The notes below the pieces were generated by a model, which did no database searches, was not told where the DNA came from, and worked only from the letters and a program-made list of their open reading frames with translations. The translations under genes were made by a program, and so were the position numbers. From Xylanibacter ruminicola Ga6B6 (GTDB taxonomy: Bacteria; Bacteroidota; Bacteroidia; Bacteroidales; Bacteroidaceae): a stretch of DNA of 64,000 nucleotides. The stretch covers positions 1-64,000 of the forward strand of contig NZ_JHXD01000006.1 in the NCBI RefSeq assembly GCF_000687715.1, read 5' to 3'. How positions within the stretch are numbered: the first letter of the stretch is position 1; every line of letters begins with the position of its first letter. Positions 43,450 to 51,217 of this stretch are shown here, piece after piece.

Positions 43450-44370
43450 TTAGATGGGCAGTGAGAACACAAAGCGTGAGCCGCCGCGGTAATCGGTGTC
43501 GAGACGGATATCGCCACCCAGACGGCGGGCGATGCTACGTGCTACGGTTAAACCGATACCATTGCCCTCGAAGAAATCGTTGAGCTTTACGTATGGCTCG
43601 AAAATCTTCTCGGCATATTCGGAGAGAACACCTGTGCCAGTGTCTTCAACGCAGAACTCGAGGTTTGAGCCTGAGATGTTGATAAGCAGCAGAATCTCGC
43701 CTTGTGCGGTAAACTTCATGGCGTTGTCGAGCAGTGCTACCAATGCGCGCACGGCATACTTGCTGTTGGTGAATACCATGGTGGCCTGAGCTTCCTCTAC
43801 CATCTGGCACTTGAATTCGGCCTTCTGGTAGCTCTGGACGCCTGACTCCTGGATGGCCATAGCAGCGATATCCTGAGCCATCACGTTATCCTCGCACTGC
43901 AAAGGCTGCTCCATCTCGATGTCGATAACATTGAGTATCTGATTGGCTGCCAGAGCGATGTTGCCAGCATTAGGATGGGTATAGTCTAACTTCTGTTTGA
44001 TGCCCTCGGCATACTGCTCGATGATGCTCTTCTTCTTGAGCATGGTCTCTTCAAGCTTTTGCTTGGCAGCCATAACCTCGTTTGACTGCTTCTCGATGGC
44101 CTCTTTTACCTTCAGCACTTTCTGCTTCTCCTCTTCCATCTTGTCGAAAGCCATCAGGGCCTCTTCGTATCCCTGACCAACATTGTCGAAGTTCTGCTCG
44201 AGCGAACGATAGTCCTTGAGTAACTTCTCCATCTCGTTGACGCGCTTCTGGTAGTCCTCGAGCAACTGCTTGCCCTCGGCCTCCTGCTCACGACTATGCT
44301 TAATCTTCATCTGCAGAACAATGCAGACAATGAGGAGTATAATAACAAGTAAGACAACCAACCAAATCAT
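43450..44370 (-). CDS. Membrane-anchored GHKL ATPase without a canonical H-box
   Basis: A 306-residue protein: one N-terminal transmembrane helix (residues 1-21, WLVVLLVIILLIVCIVLQM), a long coiled coil (about 25-125), a helical region, then a HATPase_c domain with N-box VALLDNAMKFT, G1 VEDTGTGVLSE and G2 GNGIGLTVARSIARRLGG. The position where a kinase would carry its H-box reads LDYTHPNAGNIALAANQI; a His is present, but the usual Glu/Asp and Arg-x-Pro after it are missing. It may be a degenerate histidine kinase or a scaffold ATPase. It lies 3 bases after the STAS gene and is part of the partner-switching cluster. Confidence 0.8.
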   Translation of the reverse strand: MIWLVVLLVIILLIVCIVLQMKIKHSREQEAEGKQLLEDYQKRVNEMEKLLKDYRSLEQNFDNVGQGYEEALMAFDKMEEEKQKVLKVKEAIEKQSNEVMAAKQKLEETMLKKKSIIEQYAEGIKQKLDYTHPNAGNIALAANQILNVIDIEMEQPLQCEDNVMAQDIAAMAIQESGVQSYQKAEFKCQMVEEAQATMVFTNSKYAVRALVALLDNAMKFTAQGEILLLINISGSNLEFCVEDTGTGVLSEYAEKIFEPYVKLNDFFEGNGIGLTVARSIARRLGGDIRLDTDYRGGSRFVFSLPI

Positions 44371-44373
44371 ATG

Positions 44374-44685
44374 TTATGCTTTTTTCTGTTCTACCTTCAT
44401 GAACTTGGTGAATCCGGTCATAGCCAGAATCTTGTAAATTTCGGGCGACACGTTGGTGATTTTGAACTGACCCTTGAGCTGAGTAACAATGCGCATAGTC
44501 TTCTGGATGATACGCAGACCCGAGCTGGCCATGTAGGTGAGCTCTGTGCAGTCCATTTCGAGGTCAACACCTCCCTCTTTCAAGGCGGGCTGGATGTCCT
44601 GCTCGAACTGGTTGGCATTCATAGTGTCGATTCTTGAACCGGTCTTAATAATGGTTTTACCACCTTCTTTGATAATCTGTGTCAT
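44374..44685 (-). CDS. STAS-domain anti-sigma factor antagonist (SpoIIAA/RsbV-like)
   Basis: A 103-residue single STAS domain. The regulatory serine is visible in TYMASSGLRIIQ (Ser55 by alignment with SpoIIAA), preceded by the DLEMDCTEL strand. In such systems the kinase phosphorylates this Ser and the SpoIIE phosphatase removes it. The matching kinase (44713-45126) and phosphatase (41291-43363) are both nearby. It lies 27 bases after the RsbW-like gene and 3 bases before the ATPase gene. Confidence 0.92.
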   Translation of the reverse strand: MTQIIKEGGKTIIKTGSRIDTMNANQFEQDIQPALKEGGVDLEMDCTELTYMASSGLRIIQKTMRIVTQLKGQFKITNVSPEIYKILAMTGFTKFMKVEQKKA

Positions 44686-44712
44686 AATATGTGTTATCTA
44701 ATTGTTTTGTAA

Positions 44713-45126
44713 TTAATCCTCTAAATCCTTTTTCATGGTGAGCAGGTTCTTGCCCTCCAGACGCTGATAGGTAACCTCGTTCATGATGTTCTTTACGATG
44801 TAGATTCCCAAACCACCCAACTCGCGGTCAGCTGGATCAGTAGCGGTGTCGATGTCCTCCTTCATGGTAGGGTCAAACTCGCGGCCTTTGTCGCTAAGCA
44901 CAAATGTGAGTGTGTGGCCAGCGCACTCGGCTGACAATTCGATGTCGGCAGTCTTTCCTTCAGGATAAGCATAGAAGATAACGTTAGATACCATCTCTTC
45001 CATTACCAGGTTCAGGTTCATCAGCAGCTCCATATCAAGCTGAAGTTCCTCTCCGATCTCCTCGATGAAGGCGTTTACTTTCTCTAACTCGCCAACCTGA
45101 TTCTTAATCTTAATTTCTTTTTTCAT
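44713..45126 (-). CDS. RsbW/SpoIIAB-like serine kinase (anti-sigma factor family)
   Basis: A 137-residue GHKL ATPase of the anti-sigma kinase type: N-box MNLNLVMEEMVSNVIFYAY, G1 LSDKGREFDP and G2 RELGGLGIYIVKNIM. It should bind and phosphorylate the STAS protein encoded next. It is first in the cluster and has its own promoter. No sigma factor gene accompanies it, and this phylum lacks SigB, so the target it releases is unknown. Confidence 0.9.
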   Translation of the reverse strand: MKKEIKIKNQVGELEKVNAFIEEIGEELQLDMELLMNLNLVMEEMVSNVIFYAYPEGKTADIELSAECAGHTLTFVLSDKGREFDPTMKEDIDTATDPADRELGGLGIYIVKNIMNEVTYQRLEGKNLLTMKKDLED

Positions 45127-45170
45127 ATAAAAATGCTAAAATTGGATGTTATAATTTCGTATTATTGCTG

Positions 45171-45202
45171 CAAAAGTAAGTAAAAATTCTGAATCGAACA
45201 AG
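45171..45202 (-). promoter_or_regulatory. Promoter of the partner-switching cluster
   Basis: Minus strand: -7 TACTTTTG at 45171-45178, 20-base spacer, -33 CTTG at 45199-45202. Leader about 40 bases. Confidence 0.8.
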
Positions 45203-45250
45203 CTTTTTAAGAAAAATTTATTTTATCACAAGGTATTTTTCTTGAGTTCT

Positions 45251-46024
45251 TTATAAAGACAGCCCGTTGTCGATGACGATTCGTCGCATATTTTTGAGCA
45301 AATCGCTGGCAAAGATAAAGTCGGTTAAGCGGGGATTATCGGCACCCATCACCTCGCTGCTAACTCCTTGCCACTCTTTGTTGCCTTCGTAAATAAAAAT
45401 AATGTTTTCGCCGATGCCCATTACTGAGTTCATGTCGTGGGTGTTGATGATCGTGGTCATGTTGTACTCCTGAGTAATGGAGTGTAGCAACTCATCGATA
45501 ACAAGCGATGTCTTGGGGTCGAGGCCGGAGTTGGGCTCGTCGCAAAACAAGTATTTGGGGTTGAGGGCGATAGCGCGGGCGATGGCTACACGCTTCTGCA
45601 TGCCACCGGATATCTCACCAGGGAATTTTTCATCGGCACCTGTCAGGTTTACGCGGTCCAAGCAATCCTGTGCGCGACGGATACGTTCGCGTAGGGTCAT
45701 TGATGAAAACATGTCGAGCGGGAACATGACGTTCTCGAGAACTGTCATGGAGTCGAAGAGGGCTGCGCTTTGGAAAATCATGCCCATCTCACGTCGCATC
45801 ATCACTTTTTCGTGCTTGCTCATACTGACAAAGTTACGACCATCGTAGAGAATCTCGCCGCGGGTTGGCTCGAAAAGTCCGACAAGATTTTTCATTAATA
45901 CAGTCTTTCCGGAACCGCTCTGTCCGATAATGAGGTTGGTCTTTCCGTCTTCGAATACGGTATTGATATCTTTCAGGACTTCTCTGTCCTCAAAACTCTT
46001 ATATAAGTGCTTAACTTCGATCAT
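45251..46024 (-). CDS. mlaF: ABC transporter ATP-binding protein, MlaF-like
   Basis: A 257-residue ATPase with Walker A GQSGSGKT (about 34-41), signature ISGGMQKRVAIARA, Walker B YLFCDEPNSGLDP and the switch His in NTHDMNSV. It is the MlaF type, which powers phospholipid transport between the outer and inner membranes to keep outer-leaflet asymmetry. It overlaps the MlaE-like permease gene by 4 bases. A MlaD (MCE) gene is not next to it. Confidence 0.9.
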   Translation of the reverse strand: MIEVKHLYKSFEDREVLKDINTVFEDGKTNLIIGQSGSGKTVLMKNLVGLFEPTRGEILYDGRNFVSMSKHEKVMMRREMGMIFQSAALFDSMTVLENVMFPLDMFSSMTLRERIRRAQDCLDRVNLTGADEKFPGEISGGMQKRVAIARAIALNPKYLFCDEPNSGLDPKTSLVIDELLHSITQEYNMTTIINTHDMNSVMGIGENIIFIYEGNKEWQGVSSEVMGADNPRLTDFIFASDLLKNMRRIVIDNGLSL

Positions 46025-46767
46025 GACAGTAACTGGGTTAAGAAAACATCTGAAAACAGAATGAGTACACTTGAGGTGACAACGGCATCGGTTGATGCCT
46101 TACCTACGTTTACACTACCACCCTCGACCGTGTAGCCGCAGAAGGCTGGCACGCTGGAGATGATGAATGCGAAAAACTGACTTTTGATAATGCTCATCCA
46201 TACGAACCAAGGGATGAATGCATGTTGCAGTCCTGCTGTCAGGTCGTCGGGGGCGATGATATGTCCTAAATAGGCAGTGCCGTATGCACCAATGATACCT
46301 GTGGCCGAAGAGAAGATGACCAGGAATGGCATGATGGTGAGCAGGCCGATAATTTTGGGCAGAATCAGATAGCAGGCAGAGTTGATACCCATAATCTCGA
46401 GTGCGTCGATCTGCTGGGTAACACGCATCGTGCCCAACTCGGAGGCGATGTTGGAACCTACTTTTCCTGCCAGGATCAAGCACATGATGGAGCTTGAGAA
46501 CTCCAAAAGCAGAATTTCGCGGGTGGTGTAGCCGGCAACCCAGCGTGGCATCCAAGGACTCTGAATATTCAGTTTCATTTGGATACAGATAACAGCTCCG
46601 ATGAAAAACGAGATGATGAGTACGATGCCGATAGAATTGATGCCTAATTGGGTCATCTCGGTAATGTACTGTTTCAGGAACATTCTCATACGCTCAGGGC
46701 GTGAAAAAACACGACCCATCAGCATCAAATATCGACCAAAGGTGGTCAGCCATTTATGTAATAACAT
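46021..46767 (-). CDS. mlaE: MlaE-family ABC transporter permease
   Basis: A 248-residue MlaE permease with about five transmembrane segments and the family core GKVGSNIASELGTMRVTQQI DALE-type motif (near residues 115-137). It works with the MlaF-like ATPase in phospholipid transport. The frame is open to 46815, but the -7 promoter box (46793-46800) lies inside that extension, so the ATG at 46767 (MLLHKWLTTFGRYL) is preferred. Confidence 0.9.
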   Translation of the reverse strand: MLLHKWLTTFGRYLMLMGRVFSRPERMRMFLKQYITEMTQLGINSIGIVLIISFFIGAVICIQMKLNIQSPWMPRWVAGYTTREILLLEFSSSIMCLILAGKVGSNIASELGTMRVTQQIDALEIMGINSACYLILPKIIGLLTIMPFLVIFSSATGIIGAYGTAYLGHIIAPDDLTAGLQHAFIPWFVWMSIIKSQFFAFIISSVPAFCGYTVEGGSVNVGKASTDAVVTSSVLILFSDVFLTQLLS

Positions 46768-46792
46768 TGCAAACAAACTAATTATTCGGGTG

Positions 46793-46800
46793 CAAAGGTA
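46793..46800 (-). promoter_or_regulatory. -7 box (TACCTTTG) of mlaE-mlaF
   Basis: TACCTTTG on the minus strand, 26 bases upstream of the chosen mlaE start. It decides the start against the longer open frame. Confidence 0.75.
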
Positions 46801-46811
46801 CGAAAAATAAG

Positions 46812-46882
46812 ACACGAATTGCGCGAATTAACACGAATTATTTCTATTTGAGATTATTTTTCGTGAAATTCGTGTAATTCAT
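46812..46882. repeat. CACGAATT repeats between the divergent mlaE and lptB promoters
   Basis: ACACGAATT at 46812-46820, GCGCGAATT at 46821-46829 and ACACGAATT at 46831-46839, then the inverted form AATTCGTGT at 46867-46875 with a partial copy before it (TTTCGTGAAATT). Spacing is 9-10 bases. The right copy can pair with the third left copy over 9 bases. The block fills the gap between the two -7 boxes, where upstream promoter elements would lie. Confidence 0.7.
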
Positions 46883-46895
46883 GCCAAAAAATAAC

Positions 46896-46903
46896 TAACT
46901 TTG
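46896..46903 (+). promoter_or_regulatory. -7 box (TAACTTTG) of lptB
   Basis: TAACTTTG, 9 bases before the ATG at 46913, giving a very short leader. Confidence 0.72.
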
Positions 46904-46912
46904 CAGCCGATT

Positions 46913-47710
46913 ATGGAAGAAGAGCGTATAGTATTACGAACAGAAGGCCTCGTGAAACGCTACGGTAAGCGCACGGTGGTTAACGATGTGAGCTTCGATG
47001 TGAAGCAGGGTGAGATTGTGGGACTACTGGGACCTAATGGTGCTGGTAAGACAACCTCGTTCTATATGACCACAGGACTGATTGTTCCTAATGGTGGACA
47101 TATTTATCTGGGTGAGGAGGATGTAACCAAATTCCCTGTTTACAAGCGTGCTCGTGCCGGTATTGGCTATCTGGCTCAGGAGGCCAGCGTGTTTCGTAAG
47201 ATGACTGTAGAGGATAACATCCTCTCGGTTCTGGAGATGACAGGTAAGCCTCGCGACTATCAGTTGAATAAACTGGAGGAACTGATTAGGGAGTTCCGAC
47301 TGGAAAAGGTTCGCAAGAACTTAGGTGACCGATTGTCGGGAGGTGAGCGTCGACGTACTGAGATTGCCCGCTGTCTGGCTATTGAACCCAAGTTTATTAT
47401 GCTCGACGAGCCTTTTGCTGGTGTCGACCCTATCGCTGTGGAAGATATCCAGCAGATTGTGTATAAACTGAAATATCTGAACATCGGCATTCTGATTACC
47501 GACCATAATGTGGATGAGACATTGGCAATTACCGATCGTGCTTATCTGTTGTTCGAGGGTAGAATCTTGTTCCAAGGAACACCAGAAGAACTGGCAGCCA
47601 ACCAGATAGTGCGTGAAAAATATCTGACGGAATCGTTCGAGTTGAGAAAGAAGAATTTCCAACAGATAGAGATGGAACGTAATGCCAAGGAGCAGGCGGA
47701 GAAAAGTTAA
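46913..47710 (+). CDS. lptB: LPS export ABC transporter ATP-binding protein LptB
   Basis: A 265-residue ATPase: Walker [11 protein letters not shown]-loop LAQEASVF, signature [14 protein letters not shown], Walker [14 protein letters not shown] and switch His TDHNVDE. The [13 protein letters not shown] sequence is characteristic of LptB, which powers LPS extraction from the inner membrane. A TTG four codons upstream could be read as a start but overlaps the -7 box, so ATG 46913 is chosen. The tail ([13 protein letters not shown]) is charged. Its LptFG partners are not in the window. Confidence 0.94.
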   Translation: MEEERIVLRTEGLVKRYGKRTVVNDVSFDVKQGEIVGLLGPNGAGKTTSFYMTTGLIVPNGGHIYLGEEDVTKFPVYKRARAGIGYLAQEASVFRKMTVEDNILSVLEMTGKPRDYQLNKLEELIREFRLEKVRKNLGDRLSGGERRRTEIARCLAIEPKFIMLDEPFAGVDPIAVEDIQQIVYKLKYLNIGILITDHNVDETLAITDRAYLLFEGRILFQGTPEELAANQIVREKYLTESFELRKKNFQQIEMERNAKEQAEKS

Positions 47711-47722
47711 AAATTGAAAAAT

Positions 47723-47747
47723 CGGCGTTGATTACGCCGTTTTTTTG
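47723..47747 (+). terminator. Terminator of lptB
   Basis: A 6-bp stem (CGGCGT with ACGCCG) followed by TTTTTTTG, 13 bases after the lptB stop. It directly abuts the -7 box of tig. Confidence 0.75.
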
Positions 47748-47755
47748 TACTTTTG
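47748..47755 (+). promoter_or_regulatory. -7 box (TACTTTTG) of tig
   Basis: TACTTTTG, 45 bases before the tig start. A TTG about 17 bases upstream may be the -33 element; the spacing is short, and it lies in the lptB terminator stem. Confidence 0.65.
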
Positions 47756-47799
47756 CACCCCAATATTTGAATATATATTATAAATAAGTACATAAGAAG

Positions 47800-49161
47800 A
47801 TGAAAATTTCGTTTGAGTGCGCCGACAAGATCAATGGTCTGTTGACTATGACTGTTGAGAAGGCAGATTATCAGGATGCAGTAGAGAAGCAGCTGAAAAA
47901 TTATCGTAAGAAGGCACAGGTTCCTGGATTCCGTCCAGGTATGGTTCCCATGGGAATGATTAAGAAGCAGTATGGCACAGCAGTGAAGGTTGACGAGGTT
48001 AACAAGTTGCTGGGCGAGAAGCTGTATGAGTATGTTCGTGAGAACAAGATCCAGATGCTGGGTGAGCCCCTTCCAAATCAGGAGAAGCAGGTACCCCAGG
48101 ACTTTGAGAACGCAGATGATCTGACATTCGTGTTCGATATTGCTGTAGCTCCCGAGTTCAAGGCCGAGCTGACAGGCAGAGATAAGATTGACTATTACAC
48201 CATCAAGGTTGATGATAAGATGCTTGACGATCAGGTACAGATGTATGCATCGCAGGCTGGTGAGTTCGTAAAGGCTGAGGTATTCAGCGGTAACGATACA
48301 CTGACTGGTGACATGCGCGAGCTTGACGAGAATGGTAACACCAAGGAAGGTGGTATCACTACCGAGGCTGCTATGGTTATGCCTGCTTACATCAAGGCCG
48401 ACGACCAGAAGAAGCTCTTCGACGGCGCTAAGGCTGGCGACATCATTACTTTCAACCCCAAGAAGGCTTACCCCGACAACGATGCTGAGGTTGCTGCCCT
48501 GCTGAAGGTTAAGAAGGAGGAGGTAAAGGATCTGAATGCTGACTTCAGCTTCCAGATTACTGAGATTCGTCACTTCCAGCCTGCAGAGGTTGACCAGAAG
48601 CTCTTCGACCGTGTATTTGGTGAGGGTGAGGTTAAGGATGAGAAGGCTTTCCGTGCTAAGATTGCAGAGAGCATTGCTCCACAGTTGCAGCAGAATAGCG
48701 ATTATAAGTTCATGCTCGATGTTCGTAAGCACATGGAGAAGAAGGTTGGTAAGCTGGAGTTCCCTGAGGCTCTGCTCAAGCGTGTTATGCTGCAGAACAA
48801 CCAGGATAAGGGTGCCGACTTCGTAGAGAAGAACTTCGAGGGTAGCATTAAGGAGCTGGCTTGGCACCTGATTAAGGAGCAGCTGGTTGCCGCTCAGAAT
48901 ATCAAGGTTGAGGATGCTGACATTAAGAACGTTGCCAAGGAGGCTATGCGTGCTCAGTTCGCTCAGTATGGTATGAGCAATGTGCCCGATGATGTTCTGG
49001 AGAACTATGCCAACGAGCAGCTCAAGAAGCGCGAGAATATCGACAACTTCGTTGATCGTGCTGTTGACGTTAAGCTTACTGAAGCCCTCAAAAATGTGGT
49101 TAAGCTGAATGCAAAAGAGGTCACATTTGAGGAGTTTAATAAGCTTATGACAGAAAAATAA
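47800..49161 (+). CDS. tig: Trigger factor (ribosome-associated chaperone)
   Basis: A 453-residue trigger factor. The N-terminal ribosome-binding domain has the conserved tip VPGFRPGMVPMGMIKKQYG (about residues 44-62; family signature GFRxGxxP). A divergent PPIase-type middle domain follows (about 150-240), then the helical C-terminal chaperone arms. It folds nascent chains at the ribosome exit. The order tig-clpP-clpX is widespread. Codon bias is strong. A long minus-strand open frame over this gene (47707-48867) is a shadow. Confidence 0.93.
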   Translation: MKISFECADKINGLLTMTVEKADYQDAVEKQLKNYRKKAQVPGFRPGMVPMGMIKKQYGTAVKVDEVNKLLGEKLYEYVRENKIQMLGEPLPNQEKQVPQDFENADDLTFVFDIAVAPEFKAELTGRDKIDYYTIKVDDKMLDDQVQMYASQAGEFVKAEVFSGNDTLTGDMRELDENGNTKEGGITTEAAMVMPAYIKADDQKKLFDGAKAGDIITFNPKKAYPDNDAEVAALLKVKKEEVKDLNADFSFQITEIRHFQPAEVDQKLFDRVFGEGEVKDEKAFRAKIAESIAPQLQQNSDYKFMLDVRKHMEKKVGKLEFPEALLKRVMLQNNQDKGADFVEKNFEGSIKELAWHLIKEQLVAAQNIKVEDADIKNVAKEAMRAQFAQYGMSNVPDDVLENYANEQLKKRENIDNFVDRAVDVKLTEALKNVVKLNAKEVTFEEFNKLMTEK

Positions 49162-49177
49162 GCTTTTTTAGGAAAAA

Positions 49178-49211
49178 ATAACCCCTAAAATACGAGGGTT
49201 ATCGACTTTTT
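49178..49211 (+). terminator. Terminator of tig
   Basis: A 7-bp stem (ATAACCC with GGGTTAT), loop of 11 bases, then CGACTTTTT. On the minus strand it also precedes TTTTTT. Confidence 0.65.
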
Positions 49212-49257
49212 GTATTATCTTTGTGTCCCAAACGCAAGATGAGGAAGGTCGATAACC
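49197..49257 (+). promoter_or_regulatory. clpP-clpX promoter with flanking 10-bp dyad
   Basis: The -7 box TATCTTTG is at 49216-49223. GGTTATCGAC (49197-49206) upstream and its exact inverse GTCGATAACC (49248-49257) downstream bracket the box and the expected start of transcription. The 41-base gap between arms is about four helical turns, so a looping repressor is conceivable. The leader also forms part of the arms. Confidence 0.55.
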
Positions 49258-49291
49258 TTTTCTCTATATTTAAAAGAAAGGAATTGATAGT

Positions 49292-49960
49292 ATGAATAAT
49301 GATTTCAGAAAGTATGCTGTACAGCATTTAGGAATGAACGGTCTGGTGGTCGATGATGTAATCAAGGCCCAGAACCAGTACTTGAATCCCTATATTCTCG
49401 AGGAGCGTCAGTTGAACGTGACTCAGATGGATGTGTTCTCACGCCTGATGATGGACCGTATCATTTTTCTTGGTACTCAGATAGACGATTATACCGCCAA
49501 CACATTGCAGGCACAGCTGCTGTTCCTGGATTCAACCGACCCTGGCAAGGATATCTCTATTTATATCAACTCGCCTGGTGGTAGCGTAACAGCCGGTTTG
49601 GGTATTTATGACACTATGCAGTTTATCACCAGCGACGTGGCTACCATCTGTACAGGTATGGCTGCATCAATGGGTGCTGTGTTGCTTGTGGCTGGTGCCG
49701 AGGGTAAGCGTTCGGCTCTGCCTCACAGTCGTGTGATGATTCACCAGCCTCTGGGTGGTGTTCAGGGTCAGGCTTCGGATATTGAGATCGAGGCCAAGGA
49801 GATTTTGAAGTTCAAGAAAGAGTTATACACCATTATCTCGGAACATTCGCATACACCATACGATAAGGTTTATGCCGACTCTGACCGTAACTACTGGATG
49901 ACGGCCGAGGAAGCAAAGGCTTACGGAATGATTGACGAGGTGCTGACACGGAAGAAATAA
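49292..49960 (+). CDS. clpP: ATP-dependent Clp protease proteolytic subunit
   Basis: A 222-residue ClpP with the catalytic Ser126 ([12 protein letters not shown]), His151 (MIHQPLGG) and an Asp in the [10 protein letters not shown] segment near 200. It forms the double heptameric ring fed by ClpX. The N-terminus is slightly longer than in E. coli and may be processed. The stop overlaps the clpX start by one base. Confidence 0.96.
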   Translation: MNNDFRKYAVQHLGMNGLVVDDVIKAQNQYLNPYILEERQLNVTQMDVFSRLMMDRIIFLGTQIDDYTANTLQAQLLFLDSTDPGKDISIYINSPGGSVTAGLGIYDTMQFITSDVATICTGMAASMGAVLLVAGAEGKRSALPHSRVMIHQPLGGVQGQASDIEIEAKEILKFKKELYTIISEHSHTPYDKVYADSDRNYWMTAEEAKAYGMIDEVLTRKK

Positions 49961-51204
49961 TGCCGATGAAGAAAGTATGTAGTTTCTGTGGTAGAGGCGA
50001 AAACGAGGTAAAGCTGTTGATCTCGGGCCTGAATGGTCAGATCTGCGAGAGTTGTGTAGAGCAGGCTTATCAGATTGTAAGTGATAACCTGCGAGAGGCT
50101 CCTGCTGCAAAGCAGAAAGGAAAGACTGCCGAAAAACCTGAAGCCCTGAAAGTACCCAAGCCCAAGGAAATCAAGGAGTATCTCGACCAGTATGTGATTG
50201 GTCAGGACGATGCCAAACGTTATCTGGCTGTGGCTGTTTACAACCACTACAAGCGTTTGCAGCAGCCCGTGGATGATGATGGTGTAGAGATTGAGAAGAG
50301 TAATATTATTATGGTAGGAAGTACCGGTACAGGTAAAACCTTGCTGGCACGTACCATAGCAAAACTGCTTGATGTGCCCTTTACCATTGTGGACGCTACG
50401 GTGTTTACCGAGGCAGGTTACGTAGGTGAGGACGTAGAAAGCATATTGTCACGTCTGTTGCAGGTGGCTGATTACAATGTTGAGGCAGCCCAGCGCGGTA
50501 TCGTGTTTATCGACGAGATCGATAAGATTGCTCGCAAGAGCGACAACCCTTCTATCACCCGCGACGTCAGTGGCGAGGGAGTACAGCAGGGATTGTTGAA
50601 ATTATTAGAGGGTACCATGGTGAATGTACCACCCAAGGGCGGTCGTAAGCATCCCGATCAGGATTACATCCATGTGGATACCCGTAATATCCTGTTTATA
50701 TGCGGTGGTGCCTTTGATGGTATTGAACGTAAGATAGCGCAGCGTATGAACACCCATGTGGTAGGTTATAACTCAGTAACCAACGTCAGAAAGATTGATA
50801 AGAACGATTTGATGAAGTATATCGTTCCCCAAGATCTGAAGTCGTTCGGACTTATTCCTGAGATTATCGGTCGTCTGCCAGTACTCACACATCTGAATCC
50901 ACTGGATCGTAAGGCATTGGAAAGAATCCTGACTGAACCAAAGAATTCTATCATTCGTCAGTACAAGAAACTGTTTGAGATGGATGGTGTAGCGTTGACC
51001 TTCGATCAGGAGGCACTCGATACGCTGGTTGACAAGGCTGTAGAGTACAAACTTGGTGCTCGCGGACTACGTTCGATTGTAGAGAGTGTGATGATGGACG
51101 CTATGTATGACCTGCCCTCAAAGAAAACTAAGAAATTCAATGTGACGGCTGATTACGTCAGTAAGCAGCTTGATAAATCATACCTCCAGAAGTTGGAAGC
51201 CTAA
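49960..51204 (+). CDS. clpX: ATP-dependent Clp protease ATP-binding subunit ClpX
   Basis: A 414-residue AAA+ unfoldase. The N-terminal C4 zinc finger is present (Cys7, Cys10, Cys29, Cys32). Walker A GSTGTGKT is near 118-125, Walker [12 protein letters not shown] near 180, and GGRKHP is the pore/RKH-type region. The IGF-type loop for ClpP docking is represented by [11 protein letters not shown]. It feeds substrates into ClpP. ATG at 49960; an internal Met at residue 3 is also possible. Confidence 0.96.
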   Translation: MPMKKVCSFCGRGENEVKLLISGLNGQICESCVEQAYQIVSDNLREAPAAKQKGKTAEKPEALKVPKPKEIKEYLDQYVIGQDDAKRYLAVAVYNHYKRLQQPVDDDGVEIEKSNIIMVGSTGTGKTLLARTIAKLLDVPFTIVDATVFTEAGYVGEDVESILSRLLQVADYNVEAAQRGIVFIDEIDKIARKSDNPSITRDVSGEGVQQGLLKLLEGTMVNVPPKGGRKHPDQDYIHVDTRNILFICGGAFDGIERKIAQRMNTHVVGYNSVTNVRKIDKNDLMKYIVPQDLKSFGLIPEIIGRLPVLTHLNPLDRKALERILTEPKNSIIRQYKKLFEMDGVALTFDQEALDTLVDKAVEYKLGARGLRSIVESVMMDAMYDLPSKKTKKFNVTADYVSKQLDKSYLQKLEA

Positions 51205-51217
51205 CTAACTATAATAT

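Noticed and set aside
47707..48867. A 386-codon minus-strand open frame over tig
   Set aside because: It is antisense to a clear trigger factor, has a low-complexity Leu/Ile-rich translation and no start context; it results from codon bias in tig.
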